DNA of 64,000 nt from Variovorax sp. J2L1-78 (GTDB lineage: Bacteria; Pseudomonadota; Gammaproteobacteria; Burkholderiales; Burkholderiaceae_C): positions 1,364,001 through 1,428,000 of the forward strand of contig NZ_JASZYB010000001.1 of the NCBI RefSeq assembly GCF_030317205.1. Direction: 5' to 3'. The position numbers were made by a program, and so were the translations under genes. Below are positions 1 through 8,878 of this stretch, in pieces. Each line of letters begins with the position of its first letter. Positions within the stretch are counted from its first letter, which is position 1. A model generated the notes under the pieces. That model was given only the letters and a program-made list of their open reading frames with translations. It did not search any database and had not been told where the DNA came from.

Positions 1-2509
1 GCGGCATCACCCGTGGCGCAACGCGGCCGCCGTCGTCGCCGTGATGCTGGGTGTGGCGCTGGCCTTCTCGGTGCACCTCATCAACGCCTCGGCGCTCGAC
101 GAGTTCTCCAGCGCCGTGCGCTCGGTCAACGGCCAACCCGACCTGGAACTGCGCGCCGCGCAAGGCAGCTTCGACGAGGCACTCTTCGCGCGTGTGGCGC
201 GGCATCCGCAGGTCGCGCTGGCCAGCCCGGTGATCGAGGTTTCTGCGACCGCCTTGATGGGCGATCGGCGGCTGCCGCTGCGCATCGTCGGTGTCGATGC
301 GCTGGTGCTGCCGACGCTTGCGCCCGCGCTGATGCCGGTGCCGGCTGAAGGCTCGGTGCGATTCTCGCTCTTCGCGCCGGGCCAGGTCTTCCTCAACGCC
401 GCCGCGCGCACGGCGCTGGGCGACACGGTGCCACGCGTCACGCTGCAACTCGGCGCGCAGCGCCGCGAGGTGCAGATCGCCGGCAGCGTCTCGGCCGGCG
501 GCACGGCCCTGGCGGTGATGGACATCGGCGCCGCGCAGGAACTGTTCGGCCGCATCGGCCAGCTCACGCGCATCGACCTGCGGCTGGCGGACGGCATCGA
601 CCGCGCCACCTTCACACGCGCGCTCGAAGCCGCGCCCGGCTGGCCGACGAACGTGCGCATCGCCGAGCCTGGCGACGCGGCCGAGCGCGTGAGCAACCTC
701 TCGCGCGCTTACCGCGTCAACCTCACGGTGTTGGCGCTGGTCGCACTCTTCACCGGCGCCTTCCTGGTGTTCTCGGTGCTCGCGCTCAGCGTGGCCAAGC
801 GGGCGCAGCAGTTCGCGCTGCTGGGCGTGCTGGGCCTCACGCCGCGCGGCCGGCTCGGGCTGGTGCTGGCCGAATCGCTGCTGCTCGGTGCGGTCGGCAG
901 CATCGCCGGCATCGCGCTCGGCGCGGCACTGGCCGCGTTCGCGCTGAAGGTGCTGGGCGGCGATCTCGGCGGCGGCTACTTCGCGGGCGTCGCGCCCACG
1001 CTGCGCTGGAACAGCAGCGCCGCCCTGCTCTACGGTGCGCTCGGCATCGCGGCAGCCGGCGTCGGCGGCTGGTGGCCGGCGCGCGCGGCGCAGTCGCTGC
1101 CGGAAGCGCAGACGCTCAAGGGCCTGGGCGCCACGGCGCCGCAGCGCGGCGGGCGGATCGTGCCGCTGGCGCTGCTGGCGATCGGCGTCGTGCTCGCGAG
1201 GCTGCCGCCGATCGCCGACATCCCGGTCGCCGCGTATGTGTCGGTCGGTTTCCTGCTGGTGGGCGGCATCACCGCACTGCCCTGGCTCATCGCGCTGCTG
1301 TACGACCGCATCGCGCCGGCCTTTGCGCAACGCGTCCTGCCGATGCTGGCCATCGAGCGCGCACGCCGCATGCGCGGCACCGCGGCGGTCGCCGTCAGCG
1401 GCGTGGTCGCGAGCCTGAGCTTGGCGGTGGCGCTGACGGTGATGGTCGCGAGCTTCCGCGATTCGGTCACGCGGTGGCTCGACGTGGTGCTGCCGGCCGA
1501 CCTCTACCTGCGCGTGGCCGGCAGCACTGGCAGCACCGGCGGCGACGACGCGGCCTTCACGCCCGCCTTCGTGCAGCGGCTCGCGCAGCTGCCGGGCGTG
1601 GCGCGCACCGGCACGCTGCGGCTGCGCCCGCTGCTGCTCGACCCGGCACGCCCGGCCGTCTCGCTGATCGGCCGCAGCTTCGAGGACGGCGGCGCGGCGC
1701 GCACGCTGCCGCTGGTCGGCGAGGCGCTGCCGGTGCCCGCGGGGCAGATCGGCATCTATGTGAGCGAGGCGATGGTCGACCTGTACGGCGCACGGCCGGG
1801 CACCACCTTCGCGCCACTCGCGCAGGCACTTGGCACGACGTCGACGTTCTTCGTGGCCGGCGTGTGGCGCGACTACGTGCGGCAGTTCGGCACCCTCACG
1901 ATGGACGCACGCGACTTCGAGCGCCTGACCGGCGACCGCAGCGCGAGCGACGTGGCGCTGTGGCTCGCGCCCGGCGCGGCCGAGGGCGAGGTGCAGGCGG
2001 CGGTACGAAAGCTCGCGGCCGACGAGCCGGGGCTGGGCGATGCGATGGAGCTGTCGTCGGTGGCGCAGATCCGCGCGACCTCGCTGCGCATCTTCGACCG
2101 CAGCTTCGCGGTCACCTACTGGCTGCAGGCGGTGGCGATCGCCATCGGGTTGTTCGGCATCGCCGCGAGCTTCAGCGCGCAGGTGCTGGCCCGGCGCAAG
2201 GAATTCGGGCTGATGGCGCACCTGGGCTTCACGCGCCGCCAGGTGCTGGCCGTGGTCGCCGGCGAAGGCGCGGCGTGGACGGCCATCGGCGCGGTCGCCG
2301 GGTTGGCCCTGGGGCTGGCGGTGTCGGTCGTGCTGGTGCACGTGGTGAACCCGCAGAGCTTCCACTGGACGATGGACCTGCTCGTGCCCTGGTGGCGCCT
2401 CGTGGCGCTGTGCGCCGCAGTCGTTGCAGCCGGTACGCTCACGGCCTGGCTGGCAGGCCGCGCGGCGGCCGGGCGCGACGCCGTGCTGGCGGTCAAGGAA
2501 GATTGGTAG
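1..2509 (+). CDS. FtsX-like ABC transporter permease, 5' end outside window
   Basis: Large inner-membrane permease of the FtsX/LolC/YbbP superfamily, which works with a separate ATPase to move or extract lipid-linked substrates. About ten hydrophobic segments can be seen: one at the left edge, a group of three near residues 228-345, a group near 372-470, and three in the last 130 residues (numbered from the GTG at 41). This is the double-FtsX layout with two large periplasmic domains. The frame is open from base 2 and reads HPWRNAAAVVAVML across the first possible start, so the gene begins before the window. The missing piece is probably short cytoplasmic sequence. dsdA starts 19 bp downstream on the same strand, followed by an AttH-like gene. 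The ATPase partner is expected just upstream. The family is clear; the substrate is unknown. Confidence 0.9.
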   Translation, partial: RHHPWRNAAAVVAVMLGVALAFSVHLINASALDEFSSAVRSVNGQPDLELRAAQGSFDEALFARVARHPQVALASPVIEVSATALMGDRRLPLRIVGVDALVLPTLAPALMPVPAEGSVRFSLFAPGQVFLNAAARTALGDTVPRVTLQLGAQRREVQIAGSVSAGGTALAVMDIGAAQELFGRIGQLTRIDLRLADGIDRATFTRALEAAPGWPTNVRIAEPGDAAERVSNLSRAYRVNLTVLALVALFTGAFLVFSVLALSVAKRAQQFALLGVLGLTPRGRLGLVLAESLLLGAVGSIAGIALGAALAAFALKVLGGDLGGGYFAGVAPTLRWNSSAALLYGALGIAAAGVGGWWPARAAQSLPEAQTLKGLGATAPQRGGRIVPLALLAIGVVLARLPPIADIPVAAYVSVGFLLVGGITALPWLIALLYDRIAPAFAQRVLPMLAIERARRMRGTAAVAVSGVVASLSLAVALTVMVASFRDSVTRWLDVVLPADLYLRVAGSTGSTGGDDAAFTPAFVQRLAQLPGVARTGTLRLRPLLLDPARPAVSLIGRSFEDGGAARTLPLVGEALPVPAGQIGIYVSEAMVDLYGARPGTTFAPLAQALGTTSTFFVAGVWRDYVRQFGTLTMDARDFERLTGDRSASDVALWLAPGAAEGEVQAAVRKLAADEPGLGDAMELSSVAQIRATSLRIFDRSFAVTYWLQAVAIAIGLFGIAASFSAQVLARRKEFGLMAHLGFTRRQVLAVVAGEGAAWTAIGAVAGLALGLAVSVVLVHVVNPQSFHWTMDLLVPWWRLVALCAAVVAAGTLTAWLAGRAAAGRDAVLAVKEDW

Positions 2510-2528
2510 AGATCCGTAGAGAAACTGA

Positions 2529-3887
2529 ATGAACGACGACAACACCCTGGGCGGCCGCAGTGCCGCCGAATGGCGCAACGCCATCCCGCTCATCGACGAC
2601 CTCGTGGCGTTGAAGGAACTGAGCTGGTTCAACCCCGGCATCGCGCCCACGGCGCAAGCCCTGGCCGATGTCGGCCTGGATGCCTCCGACGTGGCCGCGG
2701 CCAGCGCGCGGCTGCAGCGCTTCGCGCCGTGGATCGCGCGCGTGTTCCCCGAGACGCAGCCCGCCGGCGGGCTGATCGAATCTGGCATCGTCGCGCTGCC
2801 CGCGATGCAGGCCGTGCTGTGCCGCGACGCCGGCATCGCGCCACAGGGCGCGCTGTGGCTCAAGAAGGACAGCCACCTGCCGATCTCCGGCTCGATCAAG
2901 GCGCGCGGCGGCATCTACGAGGTGCTGGCCCATGCGGAGCGCCTGGCCCTGGCCACCGGCCTGCTGCACGAGGACGACGACTACGCGCGCCTCGACAGCG
3001 ACGCCTTCCGCGCCTTCTTCGGCCAGCACCGCATCGCCGTCGGCTCGACCGGCAACCTCGGCCTCTCGATCGGCCTGATGGGCGCCAAGCTCGGCTTCCA
3101 TGTCACGGTCCACATGTCGGCCGACGCGCGCGCCTGGAAGAAGGCACGGCTGCGCGCGAACGGCGTGCACGTGGTCGAGTACGCGTCCGACTACAGCGCC
3201 GCCGTGGCCGAAGGCCGCCGCCAGGCCGAGGCCGACCCGCAGTGCCACTTCGTCGACGACGAGAACTCGACCGACCTCTTCCTCGGCTACGCGGTCGCCG
3301 CCGAGCGGCTGCAGAAGCAACTGGTCGCCGAAGGCCTTGCGGTCGATGCCGAGCACCCACTCTTCGTCTACCTGCCCTGCGGCGTGGGCGGCGGGCCGGG
3401 CGGCGTGGCCTTCGGGCTGAAGCTGATCTTCGGCGACGCGGTGCACTGCGTCTTCGCCGAACCCACGCACGCGCCCTGCATGCTGCTGGGCGTGCGCACT
3501 GGCCTGCACGAGGACGTGTCGGTGCAGGACTTCGGCATCGACGGCGTGACCGCGGCCGACGGCCTGGCCGTGGGCCGGCCGTCGGGCTTCGTCGGGCGCG
3601 CGATGCAGCGGCTGATCGATGGCTACATCACGGTCGGCGACGACACGCTGTACCGACGCATCGCGCAGATGGACGCGCTCGAAGGCGTACAGCTCGAGCC
3701 CTCCGCCGTGGCCGGCCTGCCCGGCATGGTGCAGGTGCTGACCGAGACGCAGGGCTACCGCCAACGGATGGGGCTGTCCGAAGCGCGGATGGGCCGCGCC
3801 ACGCACCTCGTGTGGGCCACCGGCGGCGGCATGGTGCCGGAGGACGAGATGGCCCGCTACCTGGCCCAAGGCCGCGCGCTCGCATGA
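2529..3887 (+). CDS. dsdA: D-serine dehydratase (D-serine ammonia-lyase)
   Basis: PLP-dependent fold-type II enzyme that converts D-serine to pyruvate and ammonia in the cytoplasm, giving detoxification and use of D-serine. The 452 residues match the family length (E. coli about 442). The Schiff-base lysine is K124 in GSIKARGG, and the PLP-phosphate glycine loop CGVGGGPGG lies near residue 287. [13 protein letters not shown] is the expected substrate/PLP loop. The gene sits 19 bp after an ABC permease, and its stop overlaps the ATG of the next gene (ATGA), so it is co-transcribed and translationally coupled. No dsdC or dsdX neighbour is visible, which is unlike the enterobacterial dsd locus. 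Function is assigned with high confidence; the operon context is unusual. Confidence 0.94.
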   Translation: MNDDNTLGGRSAAEWRNAIPLIDDLVALKELSWFNPGIAPTAQALADVGLDASDVAAASARLQRFAPWIARVFPETQPAGGLIESGIVALPAMQAVLCRDAGIAPQGALWLKKDSHLPISGSIKARGGIYEVLAHAERLALATGLLHEDDDYARLDSDAFRAFFGQHRIAVGSTGNLGLSIGLMGAKLGFHVTVHMSADARAWKKARLRANGVHVVEYASDYSAAVAEGRRQAEADPQCHFVDDENSTDLFLGYAVAAERLQKQLVAEGLAVDAEHPLFVYLPCGVGGGPGGVAFGLKLIFGDAVHCVFAEPTHAPCMLLGVRTGLHEDVSVQDFGIDGVTAADGLAVGRPSGFVGRAMQRLIDGYITVGDDTLYRRIAQMDALEGVQLEPSAVAGLPGMVQVLTETQGYRQRMGLSEARMGRATHLVWATGGGMVPEDEMARYLAQGRALA

Positions 3888-4936
3888 CCCCGATGCATCG
3901 CCGCACCCTGCTGCTGGCGATGCTGTCGGCACCCGCCGCCTGGGCGCTGCCACCACGTGCGCTGCAATTTCCGCGCGACTTCGGCAGCCACCCCGATCTG
4001 CGCACCGAGTGGTGGTACATCACGGGCCACGCGCAATCGGGCACGCGCGAATTCGGCTTCCAGCTGACCTTCTTCCGCTCGCGCGTGGACGACACGCAGG
4101 CCATGCGTTCGGCCTTCGCGGCCAAGCAGCTGGTGTTCGCGCATGCCGCCGTCACCGACCTGCAGGGGCTCAAACTGCTGCACGACCAGCGCATCGCGCG
4201 CGCGGGCTTCGGCATCGCGCAGGCCGGCGAGACCGACACCGATGTGCGCCTGCGCGACTGGACGCTGCAGCGCGGCGCCGACGGCCGCTACCAGGCGCGG
4301 CTGCCCGCCGGCGACTTCGCACTGGCGCTCGACTTCACGCCGACCCAGCCGGTGCTGCTGCAGGGCAGCGCCGGCCTGTCGCGCAAGGGGCCGCAACCCG
4401 AGCAGGCCAGCTACTACTACAGCGAACCGCAGCTCGCCACGCGCGGTCGCCTCACCGTGCAGGGCCAGGGCTTCGACGTGGCGGGCACCGCCTGGCTCGA
4501 CCACGAATGGAGCGAGGCGCTGATGCACCCCGAGGCCGTCGGCTGGGACTGGATCGGCATGAACCTCGACGATGGCAGCGCGCTCACCGCCTTCCACCTG
4601 CGGCGCGCCGACGGCAGCGCGCTGTGGGGCGGCGGCTCGTGGCGGCCGCGCGGCGGCGAGGCGCGCAGCTTCGGCGCCGACACGGTGCGCTTCGACGCCG
4701 AGCGGCGCTGGACCAGCCCGCGCACGCGCGCCGCCTACCCGGTGCAGTGGCGCATCGACACGCCCGCCGGGCGCTTCACGGTGCGGGCCTTGCTCGACGA
4801 CCAGGAACTCGACAGCCGAGGATCGGCCGGCGCGGTGTACTGGGAGGGGCTGAGCGAACTGCTCGACGACCAGGGCCGGCGCGTCGGGCGCGGCTACCTG
4901 GAAATGACGGGCTACGCAGCGCGGCTGCAGCTGTAG
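3884..4936 (+). CDS. AttH/CrtC-like secreted lipocalin-fold protein
   Basis: A 350-residue protein of the AttH / carotenoid 1,2-hydratase-like family (COG5621, 'predicted secreted hydrolase'). Visible family marks are EWWYITGH near residue 45, TAWLDHEWS near 203, [12 protein letters not shown] just after it, and a C-terminal [10 protein letters not shown]. The N-terminus ([16 protein letters not shown]) looks like a signal peptide, so a periplasmic location is expected. ATG at 3884 overlaps the dsdA stop; a second ATG lies three codons later. In other bacteria this family is encoded beside a FtsX permease and ATPase (att-type ABC systems), as here, which suggests it belongs functionally with the permease rather than with dsdA. 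No enzymatic activity can be inferred. Confidence 0.85.
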   Translation: MTPMHRRTLLLAMLSAPAAWALPPRALQFPRDFGSHPDLRTEWWYITGHAQSGTREFGFQLTFFRSRVDDTQAMRSAFAAKQLVFAHAAVTDLQGLKLLHDQRIARAGFGIAQAGETDTDVRLRDWTLQRGADGRYQARLPAGDFALALDFTPTQPVLLQGSAGLSRKGPQPEQASYYYSEPQLATRGRLTVQGQGFDVAGTAWLDHEWSEALMHPEAVGWDWIGMNLDDGSALTAFHLRRADGSALWGGGSWRPRGGEARSFGADTVRFDAERRWTSPRTRAAYPVQWRIDTPAGRFTVRALLDDQELDSRGSAGAVYWEGLSELLDDQGRRVGRGYLEMTGYAARLQL

Positions 4937-5041
4937 CAGCACCTGTCCATCCGGCTTCACGCCGCCTTTACACGGGCGACACCTGGCGTGTTCGTGCGCT
5001 CCCGAGAATCGCTGGCGGCCGCGGTGAGCACGGCGTCTCCC

Positions 5042-5067
5042 CAATCTCTCCGCAATTGCCCCGCAAG
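5042..5067 (+). promoter_or_regulatory. Direct-repeat box upstream of baeSR
   Basis: CAATCTCTCCG is followed immediately by CAATTGCCCCG and then CAAG, an 11-bp period. Tandem half-sites spaced 11 bp are typical of OmpR/PhoB-family regulators such as the BaeR-like protein encoded here. A related copy lies at 7387-7413 upstream of the lipoprotein gene. Binding by this regulator is an inference. Confidence 0.45.
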
Positions 5068-5093
5068 ATCGCGTCGCTACCTCGGCCCTGTCG

Positions 5094-6677
5094 ATGCGCC
5101 GCCCGCAGCGCACCTCGCCCTTCGAACGGATTCCTGTGCGCCGCCCTCTTCTACCTCGCCTGACGCTGTCCCGAAAGATCTTCCTCGCGCTCGCGACGCT
5201 GCTCGTTCTGCTGCTCCTCATCTTCACCGCCTTCTCGATCGTCGGCCTGCAGCGCGGCCTCGGGCCCTACGCCGCGGAGATCCAGATCCGCCGGATGACC
5301 TGGCTGGCCGAGGGGCTGCAGAAGAAATACGCCGCCGACGGCAACTGGGAGTCGCTGCGGCGCGATGGCTTGATCTGGCCGCGTCTGCAGTGGGGCGAGC
5401 GCGACGTGGCCGGTGCACAGCTGGACGGGCGCCGCCTGCCGCCGTGGTACGGCCGGTCCGGCCCGCCGCCCGGCGGGCCCGGCGACGGCCTGCTGCCGCT
5501 GCAGGAGCGCGCCTTCCCGCCGCCGCCGCTCGACGAGGGCGGGAACGGCGGACCCGACATGATCTTCGAACACCTCGGCGTGACCGACGCCGAGGGCGGC
5601 TACGTGGCCGGCGCCCGTGTCAACCCGGCCGACGCGGCGCGCCTGCCGCTCATGCAACGCAACCGCGTCATCGGCTACCTCGTGCTGGCGCCGCCCGCCG
5701 TCTTTAGAGGCCAGGTCGATCGTGCGTTCCTGGCACGCCAATCGGGCTTCCTCGCCTGGACCGGCCTGGTCGGGCTGATGCTGGCGCTGCTGCTGTCGTG
5801 GCTGGTGGCGCGCCGCTGGCTCGCGCCGATCGACGGACTGAGCCGCGCCGCACAGGAAATCGCCCATGGCCGTCTCCACACCCGCGTGAGGGTGGATGGC
5901 ACCGACGAGATCGCCTTGCTCGGCCAGACCTTCAACTCCATGGCCGAACGGCTCGACACCATCGAGACCTCGCGCCGCGCCTGGCTGGCCGACGTCGCGC
6001 ACGAGTTGCGCACGCCGCTGGCCGCGATGCGCGCCGAGATCGAAGCGCTGCAGGACGGCGTGCGCCGCTTCGACGACAAGACCGCGCTGCGCCTGCACCG
6101 TCAGGTGATGCGTCTCGGCCAGCTGGTCGACGACCTGCGCAGCAGCATGCGCGAGCCGGACGACGTGACCACGCACGGCACCGCCGCGTTCGCGACGGTG
6201 TTCCCCTTCATGCTGCTGACCGAGGCCGTCGAGACGATGCGCGAACGCTTCGCACAACGCGACATCGCGGTCGACACGCGCCGACTGGGCAGCGTCGACA
6301 ACGGTCTGGCCATGCGTGGCGACGCGCCGCGGCTGCACCAGGTCTTCATGAACCTGCTGGAAAACGCACTCAACTACACCGATGCCGGCGGCAGCCTGCG
6401 ACTGAGCGCCAGTGTCGAAGGCAGCACCACCGACGGCCTGCTGCACCTGCGTTTCGACGACAGCGCGCCCGGCCCGCTGGTGCATGAGGTTCCGCGGCTG
6501 TTCGACCGCCTGTTTCGCGGCGAGGCATCGCGCAGCCGCGAGACCGGTGGCTCGGGCCTCGGCCTGTCCATCTGCCGCACCATCGTCGAGGAGCACGGCG
6601 GCAGCATCGACGCGTCGCCATCGCCGATGGGCGGGCTTCGCGTCATCGTCACCCTTCCTCTGAGCCCCGCACCATGA
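5094..6677 (+). CDS. baeS: BaeS-like sensor histidine kinase
   Basis: Inner-membrane envelope-stress type histidine kinase, 527 residues. TM1 lies about residues 28-51 and TM2 about 218-241, enclosing a periplasmic domain with an unusual Pro/Gly-rich stretch around 114-155. HAMP follows, then HisKA with H303 in WLADVAHELRTPLAAM, and HATPase with the N box FMNLLENALNYTDAGG, DDSAPGP and GGSGLGLSIC. The DSAPG form of the G1 box and the ELRTPLA..EIEALQDG pattern are typical of BaeS. Its last four bases overlap the regulator gene (ATGA), so the pair is coupled. A direct-repeat box at 5042-5067 precedes the start and may be the regulator's own site. The stimulus is unknown; in E. coli BaeS responds to envelope-damaging compounds and controls efflux. 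Confidence 0.85.
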   Translation: MRRPQRTSPFERIPVRRPLLPRLTLSRKIFLALATLLVLLLLIFTAFSIVGLQRGLGPYAAEIQIRRMTWLAEGLQKKYAADGNWESLRRDGLIWPRLQWGERDVAGAQLDGRRLPPWYGRSGPPPGGPGDGLLPLQERAFPPPPLDEGGNGGPDMIFEHLGVTDAEGGYVAGARVNPADAARLPLMQRNRVIGYLVLAPPAVFRGQVDRAFLARQSGFLAWTGLVGLMLALLLSWLVARRWLAPIDGLSRAAQEIAHGRLHTRVRVDGTDEIALLGQTFNSMAERLDTIETSRRAWLADVAHELRTPLAAMRAEIEALQDGVRRFDDKTALRLHRQVMRLGQLVDDLRSSMREPDDVTTHGTAAFATVFPFMLLTEAVETMRERFAQRDIAVDTRRLGSVDNGLAMRGDAPRLHQVFMNLLENALNYTDAGGSLRLSASVEGSTTDGLLHLRFDDSAPGPLVHEVPRLFDRLFRGEASRSRETGGSGLGLSICRTIVEEHGGSIDASPSPMGGLRVIVTLPLSPAP

Positions 6678-7354
6678 CACGCATCCTCATCGTCGAAGAC
6701 GAACCCGACATCGCATCGGTGCTGCAGGACTACCTGCGGCACCAGGGCTATGACACCGAACACATCGCCGACGGCCAGCTCGCGCTGGCGCGCATCCAGG
6801 CGGCCCCGCCCGACCTGACGCTGCTCGACGTGATGCTGCCGCGGCTCGACGGCCTGGCCGTGCTGCGCGGCGCCCGCGCACGCTCGGACGCGCCGGTGAT
6901 CATGCTCACCGCGCGCACCGAGGAAGTCGACCGGCTGATCGGCCTCGAGCTGGGCGCGGACGACTACATCTGCAAGCCCTTCTCGCCGCGCGAGGTGGTG
7001 GCGCGGGTGCGCGCCGTGCTGCGCCGCACGGCCCAGGCGGCGGTGTCCAACACGCCACCGTGCGCCCTCACGCTCGACGAAGAACAGTGGAGCGCCAGCC
7101 TGCATGGCGAGCCGCTCAACCTGACGCGGCGCGAGTTCCGCCTGCTGCAGGCGCTGGCCCGCCACCCCGGCCGCATCTTCTCGCGCGGGCAACTGCTCGA
7201 GCTGGCCTACGAGCCGGTCGACGACGTGACCGAGCGCGCCGTGGACAGCCACGTCAAGAACCTGCGCCGCAAGCTTGCCGCGCTCTCGCCGACCCACGAC
7301 TGGATCCGTTCGGTCTACGGCATCGGTTTCTCGCTGGAGACGCCGGACACCTGA
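6674..7354 (+). CDS. baeR: BaeR-like OmpR-family response regulator
   Basis: DNA-binding response regulator, 226 residues. The receiver domain has the acidic pocket VEDE, phospho-acceptor D52 in LLDVMLP and the switch lysine in YICKPFSPREVVARV. It is followed by an OmpR-type winged helix (LTRREFRLLQAL ... VDSHVKNLRRKL ... SVYGIGFSLE). The receiver signature around LGADDYICKPFSPREVV closely resembles BaeR. It is translated from an ATG overlapping the kinase stop. Probable targets by position are its own operon, the small lipoprotein and the TolC-like gene downstream, since a similar direct-repeat box precedes both transcription units. The family call is firm; orthology to BaeR is probable rather than proven. 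Confidence 0.87.
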   Translation: MTRILIVEDEPDIASVLQDYLRHQGYDTEHIADGQLALARIQAAPPDLTLLDVMLPRLDGLAVLRGARARSDAPVIMLTARTEEVDRLIGLELGADDYICKPFSPREVVARVRAVLRRTAQAAVSNTPPCALTLDEEQWSASLHGEPLNLTRREFRLLQALARHPGRIFSRGQLLELAYEPVDDVTERAVDSHVKNLRRKLAALSPTHDWIRSVYGIGFSLETPDT

Positions 7355-7386
7355 TCCGGTCTTCGCGCAGGCCGGCTCCGCCTTCC

Positions 7387-7413
7387 CAATTTCCTCCGCA
7401 TTCGCTGCGCACA
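7387..7413 (+). promoter_or_regulatory. Second direct-repeat box, upstream of lipoprotein gene
   Basis: Reads CCCAATTTCCTCCGCATT and then CGCTGCGCACA, resembling CCCAATCTCTCCGCAATT at 5041-5057. It lies in the 88-bp gap between baeR and the small lipoprotein gene. The half-site spacing is 12 then 11 bp, less regular than the first copy. Confidence 0.35.
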
Positions 7414-7442
7414 GTCGAAGCCTTTCAAGAAGGAGTCGAGTG

Positions 7443-7637
7443 ATGAAAAGACGCGATTGCATGCTGGCCGTGACGGCCGCCCTGGGACTGAGCGGCTGCG
7501 TCATGCTGCCGCCCCCGCCGCCATTTCACGCACCACCACCACCTCAGGCGCTTCGGCCGCCGGGCCCCACGCCGGATCGCGGCAGCGAGGACGACGAGAG
7601 CGGCCCGCCGATGGTCCGGCCCGGGCGCCAGCCCTGA
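7443..7637 (+). CDS. Small proline-rich lipoprotein
   Basis: A 64-residue protein with a lipoprotein signal: KRR charge, hydrophobic core, then lipobox LSGC with Cys19 as the predicted lipidation site. The mature part begins with MLPPPPPFHAPPPP and continues as a disordered, proline-rich, then acidic (GSEDDES) tail, giving only about 46 residues after processing. AAGGAG lies 8 bp before the ATG, which fixes this start. It sits directly after baeR and 15 bp before a TolC-like gene, and a repeat box like that before baeS precedes it, so it is likely part of the BaeSR envelope response. I do not recognise a named family. Confidence 0.65.
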   Translation: MKRRDCMLAVTAALGLSGCVMLPPPPPFHAPPPPQALRPPGPTPDRGSEDDESGPPMVRPGRQP

Positions 7638-7652
7638 GCCCGCGAGGCGCAC

Positions 7653-8723
7653 ATGCGGATCCCCCTTCCCTTCGTGGCCCTGCTCGGCCTGTCGGTGGCC
7701 ATCGGCGCAGAAGCCAATCTGGCGATGTCGCCGACGCCGATGCAACGCGGTGTCGCGACGGCGCTGGGCCCACCGGCGACTCGCACCGCCGACGCAGGCC
7801 CCGTTGCATCCGAGGTCTGGTGGCTGGGCTTCCAGGACGACGCGCTCAACGCGCTCATCCTGGCGGCACGCCACCATGGCGGCAGCGATCCGGACACCAC
7901 GGCAACGCACATGGTCGCAGGCGACGCACTCGCCCTGCCGATCGAGATGCAGGTGGCCGCAGCGTACGTGAGCGCCAGGGTCGACAGCATCGGCGTCGAG
8001 CTCATCCGCGAAGCGATGGCGGCCACGCGTCGCCAGGCCGAGCTGATGAGCGGCGGCAAACTCTCGGACGCAGACCGCTCGGTGCTGCAACGGCGCATGG
8101 CCGACGCGATGGCCGCCGAGCGCACTCTGCTCGATCAGCGCGCGACACTGATCGCGCTGCTTGCTTCACGCTGCGGGATGGACACGACGGCCCTGGAAGC
8201 CCTGGTCGCACCGGCCGGCACCGAACAGCCGCTGCCACGGTTCAACGCCAGCCTCCCCGAACAGACGCCGGCCGACTGGGTCTTCGAACGGCAGGACGTC
8301 GTGCTGGCCCAGGCGCTGCATGCCATCGCCGCCGCGTCGCCAGCGCGCGTGGACGGCGGCTACGTCGACAGCGTGATCGAGCGCGCCCAGGCGGAAGTCG
8401 CGGCCGCAGTGAGCGAGTTGCAGGAACAGCGCGCCAAGACCGCCGCGCTGGAAGCACGAGCCACCGCCGTGCGCCAGGCCTTCGACGATGCGCTCGCGCG
8501 CCAGCAGAACGGTTCCGGCTCGGAGCTGGACGTGCTGGAGCGCTACCAGCAGCTCATGCTCTATTCGCAGCAGTTCAGCAGCGCCAGCGGCACGCTCGCA
8601 CTGGGTTGGATCAAGCTGCTGTACCGGCTGCAGGGCGCGCTCGACACCACGTCCGACAGGTCGGCGTGGCCCGCATCACAACCGCCTTCGTCGCATGGCA
8701 CGCTGCAACGTCCGCTGATCTAG
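7653..8723 (+). CDS. TolC/NodT-like protein lacking both barrel segments
   Basis: A 356-residue exported protein related to outer-membrane efflux proteins. An N-terminal signal peptide without lipobox is followed by WWLGFQDDALNALI, the classical NodT start, then helical regions matching the alpha-barrel part of the family. These include VAAAYVSARVDSIG..RREAEL-like coils and a C-terminal SGSELDVLERYQQLMLYSQ..LYRLQGAL. Compared with the full-length NodT protein at 21682-23154, about 90 residues are missing after the N-terminal motif and about 60 after the RQDV motif (normally RRPDI). Those are the two places where the outer-membrane beta strands are encoded. The remainder is mostly coiled coil. 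It could be a periplasmic adaptor or decoy, or a decaying gene, although the reading frame is intact. Co-directional with baeSR and the lipoprotein. Confidence 0.65.
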   Translation: MRIPLPFVALLGLSVAIGAEANLAMSPTPMQRGVATALGPPATRTADAGPVASEVWWLGFQDDALNALILAARHHGGSDPDTTATHMVAGDALALPIEMQVAAAYVSARVDSIGVELIREAMAATRRQAELMSGGKLSDADRSVLQRRMADAMAAERTLLDQRATLIALLASRCGMDTTALEALVAPAGTEQPLPRFNASLPEQTPADWVFERQDVVLAQALHAIAAASPARVDGGYVDSVIERAQAEVAAAVSELQEQRAKTAALEARATAVRQAFDDALARQQNGSGSELDVLERYQQLMLYSQQFSSASGTLALGWIKLLYRLQGALDTTSDRSAWPASQPPSSHGTLQRPLI

Positions 8724-8766
8724 CGCCGACTGCCCCGGACGCGGACAGCCTCTTCAGCACTCACCC

Positions 8767-8856
8767 ATGGAATTCCTGCGCACCCTGCAAGCGCTCTGGC
8801 ACGCAGGGGTCGCGCTGGCGCAGCTGATCGGCGACCTCCTCGATCGCCTGCCCTGA
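8767..8856 (+). CDS. Possible 29-residue ORF
   Basis: Short in-frame ORF beginning MEFLRTLQALWHAG and ending LIGDLLDRLP, an amphipathic helix-like peptide. It lies 43 bp after the TolC-like gene and ends just before the hairpin at the bamA 3' end. No strong ribosome binding site is seen upstream. It could be a real micropeptide or chance coding in GC-rich DNA. Confidence 0.2.
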   Translation: MEFLRTLQALWHAGVALAQLIGDLLDRLP

Positions 8857-8860
8857 GCCC

Positions 8861-8878
8861 CTGAGCCCGCTGGCTCAG
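8861..8878. terminator. Convergent hairpin between TolC-like gene and bamA
   Basis: CTGAGCC, loop CGCT, GGCTCAG: a perfect 7-bp stem that includes the bamA stop codon on the minus strand. It lacks a T-run, so if it terminates it does so weakly or with Rho. Its position between convergent genes supports the role. Confidence 0.4.
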
